This document shows, one piece after another, positions 13,918 through 23,241 of a DNA stretch of 27,650 nt (positions are counted from its first letter, which is position 1; each line of letters opens with the position of its first letter). The position numbers and the translations under genes are program-made. This stretch comes from an uncultured Acetatifactor sp. (GTDB lineage: Bacteria > Bacillota > Clostridia > Lachnospirales > Lachnospiraceae), in the NCBI GenBank assembly GCA_934394815.1, contig CAKRRD010000042.1:1-27650 (forward strand), read 5' to 3'. Below the pieces are notes generated by a model. That model searched no databases, was not told where the DNA came from, and worked only from the letters and a program-made list of their open reading frames with translations.

Positions 13918-16158
13918 TTGAAAATGAAACAAAGCAAACTGTCAAAGCAGGCTCTGATCATTCTGGTCATTGCTCTGGTACTGGTAATCACCACCGTCCT
14001 GTGGAGTTCCGCCCAGATCACACAGGATGTCTCGGAAGAAATGCAATCCACCCTTCGGGACGTTGCCACACAGAATGCTCTGATCGTGCAGCAGGAGATC
14101 CGGGATAACTTTAATCTGCTATATAGCCTTGCCGATGAGATCAGTATTTCGCCCGGTGCATCCAACGTGAGTTCCATCGCTGCGCAGCTGGAATCCTTCG
14201 TCGATACCTATGGGTTCAAGAGAATCGGCTTCATCTCACCGGACGGTCAGGCCGTAACCACCGACGGTTTTGTACAGGACCTGTCCACCAGAGAATTTTT
14301 CAAAGAAGGCATGCAGGGACTTCCGGGTATCACCAATACCCTTCAGGATCGTATCGGCACTCCGGAACCCATCAATGTATTCAGCATTCCCGTCTATAAT
14401 CAGAGTAATGCCATCATCGGTGTGCTGTTTGCCACCTATCGGAATCAACGTTTTGAAGAAGTACTGGGCGTACAGTCCTTTAATAATCAGGGTTTCAGCT
14501 GCCTGCTGAATCAGGACGGTGAATTGATTGCCAGCTCCTCCAATGCTCCCGCTTCCCTGCAGGAAGCAACCGCAATGTCCGATTATCTGGCTCCGGACTC
14601 CCGCAATGACCAGCTCTGGCAGGATCTGCATGCCCTGCTCCGCGGCTCTTCTTCCGGCGGCGGTTCTTTCTACGAGGACAGTCAGCAATATTATTACTAC
14701 GCTGTGCCGCTGAACAATCTACGCAGCGACAGGCAATGGTTTGTCCTTACCATCGTTCCGGATCAGGTGCTTGCCACCCGTTCCGCTCCGATATTGCTGC
14801 AGGTACGGCTGTTGATGCTTCTCATCCTTCTGATTGCCGGCGGCGGTACTTTTGCCTATGTGCACAGTATCCATATGCAGCGCAGACAATTGTATCGTCT
14901 GGCTTATGTAGATTCTCTGACAAAAGGTGATAATTTTGCCTGCTTTAAGGAGAAGCTGTCCCACCGCAGCGGCGACCACGGTTTCTATGTAGCACTGGAT
15001 CTTCAGGATTTCAAGCTGATCAACAATACCTGTGGTGTGGCCAAGGGTGACGAGACACTGGCAGAAGTCTGGAATATTTTGCAGTCCGGTACACATCTCG
15101 GCGAATTTTCCGCCCGCATCAATGCGGATCGTTTCGTCCTGTTCCTGCGGGACAAGGACCGGCATACCCTGGAGCCCAGACTGGAATGTCTGTGTCAGGA
15201 TATTTCCAATCTGTCCACGAAGCTTAACATTCCCAGACTTTTCCCGCTGTGCGGTGTCTACGAGACTGCCGACCACAAGGAAATCGATCAGAATTACGGC
15301 AAAGCTGTGCAGGCCAAGTATCTGGTAAAGGGAAAGCGTACCAAACACTATGCTTTTTATGAGGAGCTGGATATCCAACAGCTTTCCGAGGATCGTCTGA
15401 TGGAAGATATCTTCGATGATGCGCTGAAGAACGGAGAATTCCATCTGTGGTATCAGCCGAAAGTGGATCCTGCGAAGGGCTGCATTCTAGGTGCGGAGGC
15501 TCTGATCCGTTGGAAGCGTCCCGACGGCACCATGCTCTCCCCCGGCAAGTTTATTCCTCTGTTTGAGAAAAACGGTAATATCACGACACTGGATGAATAT
15601 GTATTCCGCACGGTATGTGCGCAGCAGCAAAAATGGCTGCAGTCCGGACACCGGCTGTATCCCATCTCCGTGAATATTTCCAGAATCAGCCTGTACTATA
15701 GCAACGTTGTGGACAAGTACCGGGAGATCCTGGATTCCTTCGAACTGGATCCCAAATATGTTCCGCTGGAGATCACTGAGAGTGCCACTATCAACAACAG
15801 TGATATTTCCTCTCTGATTGAACAGTTCCACAAAGCCGGATTTATCCTGCTGTTAGATGACTTCGGAAGCGGATATTCTTCCCTGTCTTCACTGAATGTC
15901 ATGCATTTCGATACGATCAAGCTGGACAAGAGTCTGATTGATTATATTGGCGATCAGAAAGGCGAACAGTTACTTCTGCATATCACACAGCTGTTACAGA
16001 GTTTCGGCATGACCATTACCGCAGAAGGTGTAGAGACTTCAGATCAGGTGGAATTCCTTAAGAATCTCCACTGTGATGATATTCAGGGATACTTCTTCTC
16101 GAAGCCGTTACCTATAAATGAATTTGAAGATTTTGCAAGAAAACATACAGGTCTGTAG
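13918..16158 (+). CDS. Membrane c-di-GMP phosphodiesterase (degenerate GGDEF plus EAL)
   Basis: This 746-residue protein probably breaks c-di-GMP to pGpG. A membrane segment (about 11-28) and a second near 295-315 flank an extracellular Cache-like sensor. The GGDEF domain is degenerate: the motif reads NADRF (402-406), so it should not make c-di-GMP but could bind GTP. The EAL domain is intact: EAL at 527-529, an NIS motif, EITES, DDFGSGYSS (from 647), KLDKSLID and AEGVET. The start is taken as TTG 13918 because AAGGGG lies eight bases before it; the ATG at 13924 is possible. The single-gene unit ends in a strong terminator. Confidence 0.93.
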   Translation: MKMKQSKLSKQALIILVIALVLVITTVLWSSAQITQDVSEEMQSTLRDVATQNALIVQQEIRDNFNLLYSLADEISISPGASNVSSIAAQLESFVDTYGFKRIGFISPDGQAVTTDGFVQDLSTREFFKEGMQGLPGITNTLQDRIGTPEPINVFSIPVYNQSNAIIGVLFATYRNQRFEEVLGVQSFNNQGFSCLLNQDGELIASSSNAPASLQEATAMSDYLAPDSRNDQLWQDLHALLRGSSSGGGSFYEDSQQYYYYAVPLNNLRSDRQWFVLTIVPDQVLATRSAPILLQVRLLMLLILLIAGGGTFAYVHSIHMQRRQLYRLAYVDSLTKGDNFACFKEKLSHRSGDHGFYVALDLQDFKLINNTCGVAKGDETLAEVWNILQSGTHLGEFSARINADRFVLFLRDKDRHTLEPRLECLCQDISNLSTKLNIPRLFPLCGVYETADHKEIDQNYGKAVQAKYLVKGKRTKHYAFYEELDIQQLSEDRLMEDIFDDALKNGEFHLWYQPKVDPAKGCILGAEALIRWKRPDGTMLSPGKFIPLFEKNGNITTLDEYVFRTVCAQQQKWLQSGHRLYPISVNISRISLYYSNVVDKYREILDSFELDPKYVPLEITESATINNSDISSLIEQFHKAGFILLLDDFGSGYSSLSSLNVMHFDTIKLDKSLIDYIGDQKGEQLLLHITQLLQSFGMTITAEGVETSDQVEFLKNLHCDDIQGYFFSKPLPINEFEDFARKHTGL

Positions 16159-16182
16159 GGAATACCCACAGACCTGTTTTTT
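16148..16182. terminator. Terminator overlapping the phosphodiesterase stop codon
   Basis: CAGGTCTGT-A-GGG, AATA, CCC-ACAGACCTG form a 12-bp stem with one bulge, followed by TTTTTT (16177-16182). The TAG stop at 16156-16158 lies in the 5' arm. Read on the minus strand, the same hairpin is followed by TATGTTTTCTT, so it may also end the amylase transcript. Confidence 0.92.
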
Positions 16183-16206
16183 ATTTCTATATTCTGTTTC
16201 TCTGTT

Positions 16207-17937
16207 CTATTCTTCTCCCAGGATCAGGATCGAATAAGCCGGAAGTTTGACTGTGGTGCCGGAACATTCCGCCGTCTCTTCTCCGGTATAAAGTTCTCCA
16301 AGCAGTACCAGCTTCTCTGCTGCGGTGTTCCCAACAGTAAGCCCGGTCAGATCCACGCTTGCAGGCTCCGCAGAGGTATTTCCCAGTAATAATAAAGTGC
16401 TGTCCTCATAGCTTCTTGTCAGTGCAAAGCATTGCTCGCCGGAATACTGCTCCAGATAAGTGGTGGTGCCTCTGGCAATCGCTGGATTCTGGTTCCGGAC
16501 ACGGAGCACCTGTTTCACATAGTGATAGATGGAATCCGGATCCTCCTGCTGTTCTTCCAGACTGTCGAATTTCATCTGAAAATCTTCCATATCTGCCGGA
16601 CCCTTACACATGCCTTCCGCATTGCTGTCCTTGCTCCAATACATAGGGGCGCGCTTGTTCTCATCCTTGCCGGAGCCCTTCATCCCCAATTCTTCCCCAT
16701 AATAGAGGAAAGCGTTTCCGTTCATTAACAGATTCAGGGCATTCCCCAGTTTCGTCTGGGCCGCACTGTTTTCCCCGACATAGTAACCTGCGCTGCGTCC
16801 CATATCATGATTGGTATAAAAAGGCGCATTCATGTAATCCGGATTGTATTGTGCGTACATGGTCTGTTCCGCTTCGAGATTCTTCGCGTAGGATGCTGCC
16901 GAAGCTTTGCCGTTCACTACATTTGCAATGATTCCGGACTTATCTGCAAACGCGAAATCAAACATGCTGTCTACGCCGCTCTCGTAATATTTTGCATAGG
17001 TATTCTGATCCGTCCAGCATTCACACACCAGATAGTTCTCCGGGTCTTTACCATGGACGTAATCGGCAAACCAGCTTAAGATTTCCACATTATCCTCGGT
17101 AGAACCGGTGACATATTCTTTCACCGCATCCAGCCGGAAACCGTCCACGCCCATGTCCAGCCAGAAATCGGCAATCTGCTCAAATTCCCGCCGCACGGCC
17201 TCATTTTGCAGATTCAGATCCGGCATGCCGTCCCAGAATCTGGCTTCATAGTACCAGTCTGTCCCGTTTACCTGTGCATAGCCGCTCTCGGCCTCTCTGG
17301 AAAAATGATAATAGTCCACATAAGGACATTCTGCCGCGTCCGGTTCTGCTCCCTCCGGCAGATTTTTCAGATACTCTGTCGCCTGTAGGAACCAGGAGTG
17401 CCTGCTGGAAGAATGATTCATTGCCAGATCCAGGATCACACGGATCCCCCGGTCATGACAGGCCGACAGCAGCTCCTGGAAGGTTTCCAGGGTACCATAC
17501 TGGGGATCAATATTCTCATAATCCGTCGTATCGTATTTGTGATAGGTGGTGGAGGGCATCACGGGCATAAGCCAGATGCCGTTGATTCCCAGATCTGTGT
17601 CCGTGGTATCATCTCCGTCATTCAGATAATCCAGTTTTTCCAGTATCCCCTGCAGATCTCCGATACCGTCGCCGTCACTGTCATAGAAGGAATATACAAA
17701 AAGCTCATAGTAGGTGCGGTAGTTGTCGTCCGGGATCTGTAACGCCCGGCCGTCCTGTGCCAGAGATACTATGCTGCCGTCTGCCGCCTGCTCCTGCAGG
17801 GCAGCGGTTCCGTTTTGTGCTCCGGTGGTAGACACGTTACCCGGCTCTCCACCGTTTCCTCCGCAGGCGGTCAATGATGCTGCCATGGTCACCGCCAGTA
17901 TTGCCGCCCCTAATTTTCTGTTCCATCTGTTCATCAT
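16207..17937 (-). CDS. GH13 alpha-amylase family lipoprotein
   Basis: This 576-residue glycosidase is anchored outside the cell. The signal peptide ends in the lipobox LTAC (Cys25), followed by a G/N/T-rich linker. The GH13 barrel has DLAMNH (170-175), the nucleophile Asp270 in GFRLDAV, the acid/base Glu306 in LVCECWTD and the transition-state Asp378 in YTNHDMGR. A short beta domain closes the C-terminus. It should cut alpha-1,4 or alpha-1,6 glucans; an oligo-glucosidase or neopullulanase-like activity is as likely as amylase. The gene starts six bases after the GH2 stop. Its SD site GAGGAG overlaps the end of the GH2 gene, so the two are translationally coupled. Confidence 0.93.
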   Translation of the reverse strand: MMNRWNRKLGAAILAVTMAASLTACGGNGGEPGNVSTTGAQNGTAALQEQAADGSIVSLAQDGRALQIPDDNYRTYYELFVYSFYDSDGDGIGDLQGILEKLDYLNDGDDTTDTDLGINGIWLMPVMPSTTYHKYDTTDYENIDPQYGTLETFQELLSACHDRGIRVILDLAMNHSSSRHSWFLQATEYLKNLPEGAEPDAAECPYVDYYHFSREAESGYAQVNGTDWYYEARFWDGMPDLNLQNEAVRREFEQIADFWLDMGVDGFRLDAVKEYVTGSTEDNVEILSWFADYVHGKDPENYLVCECWTDQNTYAKYYESGVDSMFDFAFADKSGIIANVVNGKASAASYAKNLEAEQTMYAQYNPDYMNAPFYTNHDMGRSAGYYVGENSAAQTKLGNALNLLMNGNAFLYYGEELGMKGSGKDENKRAPMYWSKDSNAEGMCKGPADMEDFQMKFDSLEEQQEDPDSIYHYVKQVLRVRNQNPAIARGTTTYLEQYSGEQCFALTRSYEDSTLLLLGNTSAEPASVDLTGLTVGNTAAEKLVLLGELYTGEETAECSGTTVKLPAYSILILGEE

Positions 17938-17943
17938 TGTCTC

Positions 17944-20900
17944 TTACTCCTCGAATCCGTTTTTTTCAAACCGGAACCACTTGAAATCAAAATGGCACCC
18001 CGGCAGGAAGACAAAGGTCACCTTCTGGTCTCCCGTCACTTTTTCCAGAGGGAAGCGCCGTTCCACATATTCTTCACTGTGGGGGAAGGGAAGTACCTGT
18101 GTCGCTCCGTCGGTAAAACGAAGCTGGATCGTATTCTGCTGCAAAGGTGTTCTCCCGCAGATCACGATGCTGTCCGTTCCCGCTTCTCCAAAATTCATAT
18201 CGGTAAATTCCAGAGAAACGTTATTGCCGATCTGTTCGATGGCTTCCGCTGTTCTCACGAAGCTGTCACCATAGGTAACACCGTCCGTGAGGGCGTACAA
18301 TCGTGCAAAAGCCTTTTCCTGTCTGGTAAAATAAAACTCTTTCAGGAAGAATTTATCGCATGACACGATTGTCACATTGGTTACCCCCTTTAATCTCCGG
18401 GGCAATACAAAGGTCTCCGGCTGGAACACCTCCCAGATACCGGGCTTCTGATAGGTCATTTCACCCACCAGTGTTCCCGGTGTTCCGGAACCGTTCTCTT
18501 CAGGTTCTCCCTCCCAGATCTGAATCCTGTGGGGATCATCGTCATTGGCAAAGATCGCCAGAGTGACCTCATCGCTTCCGAAATCGCCGAAATCCAGAGA
18601 CTCATACACCAGTCCGGTGGGCTGAGCTTTGTCCGTTCCGGCACTGTTCTCCACACCACGGCTTACATCTCCCCCAAAGCTGTCCGTATAGGAGATACCT
18701 GCCACCGGCTCGTAAGGCGAATGGAAGGTCTGTCCCATGCCCTCCACCGTGAAATCCAGCTGGGAAATCATTTTGATCGTGGGAGTTCCGTTATGGGTCA
18801 TACATCTCACCTGAAAACTGCCGTCGCTGACACCCGTGATCCGGATACTCTCGCCGTCTTCCAGTTCTTCCAATTTTGCCACCGGGCTGGGAATACCACA
18901 AGAATCCGTAATACTCCAGAGCAGCTTACGGTCGGTAGCTTCCATGGGATAGATACGGGTATGCAGCAATACGGAAGGTTTCTCCGGTGTCAGTGTCAAG
19001 GCAGAGGTGCTCATTTCCAGCTTCCGTACCGGAACAAATCCGGGTGACACGAAAGCGGGCGGATATTCTCTGTTCTCTTCCGCCGCACAGATGCCGGGAC
19101 GAACCGGTGCTTCTGCTGCCTGCAAAATCAACGTTGCCGCTCCTGCCGGATGACTGCCTTTGCTGTCAGGCCATGCATCTGCTACCGTAATCCGGATCTC
19201 CCCGGGGGTGGTCTTTGCCGCGATCATTGCCAGCAATTTCCCCTGAAACAGCCTGCGCACCGTTCCCTTGTAGGCATCATAGTCGGTGCTGTCACCGTTG
19301 TCCAGTCCCACCAGTCTTCCGGCTCCTTCCACGGTCACACGGACATAATCGGAAGCATTTTCCACCGGGCAGCCGTCCCGGTCCTCCGCCGAGATCTCCA
19401 CGAAGATCATATCCTCGCCGTCTGCACGCAGAGTAGGTTTATTGGCTTTTACTACATAATGATCCGTGTTGCCGAAGGAACGTCTCTCCTGTCTTGCGAG
19501 CTCTCTGCCGGTCTCATCATAGGCCACAGCACAGATGCAGCCGGGTACATATGGCACTTTCCAGGAGGGCTGTAATATCGTTCCCTTCTGATGATCGATC
19601 TGTTGTCTTCCCTGTGACACGCCGTTGACGAACAATTCCACCTCCGAAGCATTGCTGGTGATCCGCACGTCCACCTGCTGTCCCGGATTGAAATCCCAGT
19701 AAGGGTATACGTGAACCATGGGATCTTTTTTCCCGTCCGTCCATTCCGAACGAAAGACATAGTAGGAATCTTTGGGGAATCCCGCCGTATCCATCTGTCC
19801 GAAGTAGCTGTTTTTCGTCTGATAGGGTGTGGGTTCTCCAATATAGTCAATGGCTGTCCAGATGAACTGACCGCAGGAACATGGCGTATCTCTGTCCATG
19901 ATAATGCAATATTCCGTATTTTTCGCTGCCCAGCTGGTAGTGCTGTTGCCCAGTGCGGAGCACTGTTCATCCGCTTCGATCAGATTCGCCCGTTCTAACG
20001 GGAAGTGATATACGCCACGGCTCTGTACCACGGAAGAAGTTTCACTTCCGTAAATGATCCAGTCCGGATGCTTTTCATGGTGTTTCGCATAATATTTTTC
20101 CGCGTAGTTGTAACCCGCCACTTTTACGATATCCGCGCATTTCTGGGCATTCTCCCAGGGCATGTAATTGGAGCCGATGGTGACCGGTGCCACCGTCCGG
20201 TAGTCCCACTTCCGGACGGCCGCAAGAAGGCTGCGGGTGATCTCCTGTCCGTGGGCATCCGCATGGGTATCCGGTATTTCGTTACCGATGCTCCACATAA
20301 TGACGGATGTATGATTGCGGTCCCTTCGGATCCAGCTACGCACATCCTTCTCCATCCAGTCCTTGAAAAACCGGGCATAATCGTAGGGGTTTTTCGCCAT
20401 TTCCCACATGTCAAAGGCTTCGGACACGATCAGAAATCCCATCTCATCCGCCAGTTCCATCAGTTCGACCGCAGGCATATTGTGGGAAGTCCGCAGGGCA
20501 TTGACCCCCATGGAGCGCATCCGTTCGAACTTCCGGCGCATGGCTTCCTTATGAAAGGCCGCTCCCAGTGCTCCGAGATCATGGTGGTCACAGGCTCCGT
20601 TCAGGCGCACTTTTCTGCCGTTTAATAAAAAGCCCCGATTCGGATCGAACTGTATGGTGCGGAAGCCGATGCGGAGGTGTTCTTCCTGTACGTTTTCCGG
20701 CGCCTGTGCGGTTCCGTCTGCTCCGTTGTTCCCCGGAAGTCTGTACAGGCGGACCGTAAGGTCATACAGATAAGGATCCGTGATGTCCCATTTTCTGGGG
20801 TTATCCACAGGAATGGTCACTGTGACCTTCTCCTGTCCACCGGTGAGGGATTGTTTTTCCCGGAAAATCTCCAGTTCTTCTGTTTCCGTGGAATTTTTGC

Positions 20901-21558
20901 TGTCTCCGGTCTGATGCAGGCAATATTCCAGTTCATAATTTCCGTCTCCCGCTCCCCATTCCAGTTCTGTGTCAATGGTCAGGTCGTAGCCTTTTTTGGT
21001 CTCCACGGAAGAGGTATAGATGCCGTCCAGAGGAATATGGGTCTCCGGCAGACAGATCATCCAGACGTTGCGGTAGATTCCGGCACCGCTGTACCATCTG
21101 CTGTTAGGAGCCTGGAACACGACACGGAGGATGACTTCATTTTCTCCCTCCCGCAGATACTCCGTAATATCCCAGTCAAAAGTGGAATAGCCGTATTTCC
21201 AATCACCAAGGTGCACTCCGTTTACATAAATGGAGGAATCCATGTAGACGCCTTCAAAACGTAGAATGACATGCCCGTCACATTTTTCTCCTGCATTACA
21301 GTTTCCGGAAATCTTCGGTTTCTGCGTGGTCTCCGGTGTTTCGCCCATGCACTTTGTCCCGGGCAGAGGATACAGGAAGCTCTTCCGATACCAGCCGATA
21401 CTGTCTTCATAGAGGTTCTTCGTATCATAGATCAACCAGTCATGAGGCAGATCCACCGGCTGCATTTCCCGCTCCCAGAGCGGTCTGTCTTCCCATTTCA
21501 CACCTAATGCTGTCTTGGCAAAATACCAGTTATCGTTCCATAACGTTTTGCTGTTCAT
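17944..21558 (-). CDS. GH2 beta-galactosidase-type glycosidase, 1204 residues
   Basis: The order is: GH2 sugar-binding domain (about 1-180, with LPHDW, GWYRKSF and SGAGIYRNVW), Ig-like domain (180-300), catalytic barrel (300-620) with acid/base Glu427 in WSIGNEIPDTH and nucleophile Glu506 in YGSETSS, then a DUF4982-like Ig domain (about 620-690), a further Ig-like domain (about 700-810) and two beta-rich domains at about 950-1204 that look like CBM6-type modules. There is no signal peptide, so it should act inside the cell. Beta-galactosidase is the usual activity, though beta-glucuronidase and others occur in this family. It leads the operon with the amylase gene. AAAGGGAAG lies before the ATG; no convincing promoter was seen. 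Confidence 0.9.
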   Translation of the reverse strand: MNSKTLWNDNWYFAKTALGVKWEDRPLWEREMQPVDLPHDWLIYDTKNLYEDSIGWYRKSFLYPLPGTKCMGETPETTQKPKISGNCNAGEKCDGHVILRFEGVYMDSSIYVNGVHLGDWKYGYSTFDWDITEYLREGENEVILRVVFQAPNSRWYSGAGIYRNVWMICLPETHIPLDGIYTSSVETKKGYDLTIDTELEWGAGDGNYELEYCLHQTGDSKNSTETEELEIFREKQSLTGGQEKVTVTIPVDNPRKWDITDPYLYDLTVRLYRLPGNNGADGTAQAPENVQEEHLRIGFRTIQFDPNRGFLLNGRKVRLNGACDHHDLGALGAAFHKEAMRRKFERMRSMGVNALRTSHNMPAVELMELADEMGFLIVSEAFDMWEMAKNPYDYARFFKDWMEKDVRSWIRRDRNHTSVIMWSIGNEIPDTHADAHGQEITRSLLAAVRKWDYRTVAPVTIGSNYMPWENAQKCADIVKVAGYNYAEKYYAKHHEKHPDWIIYGSETSSVVQSRGVYHFPLERANLIEADEQCSALGNSTTSWAAKNTEYCIIMDRDTPCSCGQFIWTAIDYIGEPTPYQTKNSYFGQMDTAGFPKDSYYVFRSEWTDGKKDPMVHVYPYWDFNPGQQVDVRITSNASEVELFVNGVSQGRQQIDHQKGTILQPSWKVPYVPGCICAVAYDETGRELARQERRSFGNTDHYVVKANKPTLRADGEDMIFVEISAEDRDGCPVENASDYVRVTVEGAGRLVGLDNGDSTDYDAYKGTVRRLFQGKLLAMIAAKTTPGEIRITVADAWPDSKGSHPAGAATLILQAAEAPVRPGICAAEENREYPPAFVSPGFVPVRKLEMSTSALTLTPEKPSVLLHTRIYPMEATDRKLLWSITDSCGIPSPVAKLEELEDGESIRITGVSDGSFQVRCMTHNGTPTIKMISQLDFTVEGMGQTFHSPYEPVAGISYTDSFGGDVSRGVENSAGTDKAQPTGLVYESLDFGDFGSDEVTLAIFANDDDPHRIQIWEGEPEENGSGTPGTLVGEMTYQKPGIWEVFQPETFVLPRRLKGVTNVTIVSCDKFFLKEFYFTRQEKAFARLYALTDGVTYGDSFVRTAEAIEQIGNNVSLEFTDMNFGEAGTDSIVICGRTPLQQNTIQLRFTDGATQVLPFPHSEEYVERRFPLEKVTGDQKVTFVFLPGCHFDFKWFRFEKNGFEE

Positions 21559-21671
21559 CGAGATTTCTTCCCTTTCTGTCTGTTTTCGTCCCTCTGGATT
21601 CCTGTCCGGTTCCAGCTTTTGTATTGCTTATATCTTAGTTTTCCATATTGCGATTATGGCAGTCCGGCAAA

Positions 21672-22235
21672 TTACTTTTCCTGCATGTGTCCGGTCTTGT
21701 CATCGTCTGATGCCATCTGCGCCTCCGCCCGGTCTTCCAGACGTTTCACTATATAGACCGCCAGCAGTGCATCCAGAGTTCCCAGCACGATCCCGCCCAG
21801 AATATCCGTGGGATAATGGACGAAGAAATAGAGTCTGGAAAAGGCAATGACTGCCGCCATGATCAGACTTAAAATTCCCGCCATACGATAATAGCTGAAA
21901 ATCGTCACTGCCCCGGCAAATCCGTTGGAAGTGTGACCCGAAGGGAAGGAATATTCCGAAGGGAACGGAATTTTCAGAGTCACGCTGGTATCCACCGCGC
22001 AGGGACGGGGTCTTGCAATCACATTTTTCAGGAAAAGATTTCCCACAAGGTATGTAATGGCCATGGCGATCATCATGGTCAGGCCGCATTTCCGGGTCTT
22101 GGGAATGCATGTCAGCACAATGGCAATGGCGATCCAGACCAGACCGCTTTCTCCGATCGTAGTGAAAAAACGCAGGATTTCTGTCAGCCATTCCTGATGG
22201 ATCCCCTGAATTGCATGCAATATCTGTAATTCCAT
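21672..22235 (-). CDS. PAP2-family membrane phosphatase
   Basis: This 187-residue membrane protein has about five hydrophobic segments and all three phosphatase motifs: KNVIARPRP (K-x6-RP), PSGHT, and SRLYFFVHYPTD (SR-x5-H-x3-D). It removes phosphate from lipid phosphates; undecaprenyl pyrophosphate or phosphatidic acid are common substrates. The C-terminal 25 residues are polar. AGGAGG lies eight bases before the ATG at 22235. It stands 218 bases after rpe and 113 before the GH2 gene. No terminator or strong promoter was found on either side. Confidence 0.93.
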   Translation of the reverse strand: MELQILHAIQGIHQEWLTEILRFFTTIGESGLVWIAIAIVLTCIPKTRKCGLTMMIAMAITYLVGNLFLKNVIARPRPCAVDTSVTLKIPFPSEYSFPSGHTSNGFAGAVTIFSYYRMAGILSLIMAAVIAFSRLYFFVHYPTDILGGIVLGTLDALLAVYIVKRLEDRAEAQMASDDDKTGHMQEK

Positions 22236-22453
22236 CCTTCATTCCTCCTTGTCCGTTACCGCTGTTCTGCCAGTGTCACCCGTATAGCTGCAGCGTCACA
22301 CCTCTTTACGTTTCACCGGCAGATATTTTCCTGTATCATCCTCAAAGCCACTGTATCTCTCTTTCCGCTGCCTGCAGTCAGATATTTTCCTCACATCGTC
22401 TGCGAAACCGCATTAAAACATTCTGTCCCTCCACAGGCGAGTGCTTCCCCGAA

Positions 22454-23104
22454 TTATTGCAATTTGCTCAGAAATGCCTTTGCATTTGCCGCGATATCGT
22501 CCTTAAATACGGCGGAGCCGGCTACGATGACGTTGGCTCCCTTTTCCAGCGCCAGCGCAACATTGTCCAGATGGATGCCGCCGTCTACTTCCAGATCCGT
22601 GGACAATCCCCTGTCTGCGATCATTTTACGGATCACCTGTACCTTATCCAGGCATTCGGGGATCAGCTTCTGTCCACCGAATCCCGGCTCCACAGTCATG
22701 ACCAGCACCATATCCACCAGTTCCAGATAAGGCTCCACTGCCTCTGCCGGGGTGGCGGGTTTGATGGTGATGCCGACCTTTTTGCCGGTGGCACGAATTT
22801 TATCAATACATCCCTTCACATCTTCCGTGGCTTCCAGATGGAAATTCACCAGATCTGCTCCACAGGCGGCAAACTCTTCCACATAACGCTCCGGTTTTCC
22901 GATCATCAGATGCACATCCAGAAACATGTCTGTGTGAGGTCTTATGGCCTTCAGCACCGGCATGCCATAAGAGATCGACGGCACGAACAGTCCATCCATG
23001 ACGTCCACGTGCAGCCAGGGGACTCCCGCTCCTTCCACAGCTTTGATATCCTCTCCCAGTTTCCAGAAATCCGCTGAAAGAATTGAAGGTGATAATAGAT
23101 TCAT
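22454..23104 (-). CDS. rpe: Ribulose-phosphate 3-epimerase
   Basis: This 216-residue TIM-barrel enzyme interconverts ribulose 5-phosphate and xylulose 5-phosphate in the pentose phosphate pathway. The metal ligands and catalytic acids lie in HVDVMDG (His32, Asp34) and LDVHLM (His65). Further signatures are MTVEPGFGGQ and EVDGGI, the latter with the second catalytic Asp. The N-terminus (LSPSILSADF) is typical. GAGGAG precedes the ATG. It is a single gene with its own promoter, not in the usual rsgA/rpe neighbourhood. A sugar-specific isozyme such as allulose 6-phosphate epimerase is possible but less likely. Confidence 0.95.
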   Translation of the reverse strand: MNLLSPSILSADFWKLGEDIKAVEGAGVPWLHVDVMDGLFVPSISYGMPVLKAIRPHTDMFLDVHLMIGKPERYVEEFAACGADLVNFHLEATEDVKGCIDKIRATGKKVGITIKPATPAEAVEPYLELVDMVLVMTVEPGFGGQKLIPECLDKVQVIRKMIADRGLSTDLEVDGGIHLDNVALALEKGANVIVAGSAVFKDDIAANAKAFLSKLQ

Positions 23105-23157
23105 TTTACTCCTCGTTTCTGCCCCGCAGGGCTTTGTCTGTTGCTTATTACCGTTCT

Positions 23158-23187
23158 ATTCTAGCAAACTTGTTTTCGTAAAACAAG
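23158..23187 (-). promoter_or_regulatory. Promoter of rpe with an overlapping inverted repeat
   Basis: On the minus strand TTGTTT (23181-23186) and TAGAAT (23158-23163) are 17 bases apart. The perfect inverted repeat CTTGTTTT-N3-AAAACAAG (23169-23187) covers the -35 and most of the spacer, the right place for a repressor site. Confidence 0.6.
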
Positions 23188-23193
23188 ACTAAC

Positions 23194-23227
23194 AAAAAGG
23201 AACCTTTTCCTTTCTGAAAAAGTTCCT
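23194..23227 (-). terminator. Intrinsic terminator of the amidase gene
   Basis: On the minus strand AGGAACTTTTTC and GGAAAAGGTTCCT pair along about 12 bases, followed by TTTTTGTT. It lies 15 bases after the amidase stop codon. Confidence 0.88.
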
Positions 23228-23241
23228 CTGTCCGCGATTGT

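Noticed and set aside
21700..22242. Minus-strand frame of 180 codons overlapping the PAP2 gene
   Set aside because: It is the other frame of the same DNA; the PAP2 frame carries all three phosphatase motifs.
22320..22391. 13-bp direct repeat CAGATATTTTCCT at 22320 and 22379
   Set aside because: It is a single short A+T-rich pair in an otherwise featureless 218-bp gap, with no link to a promoter or element.
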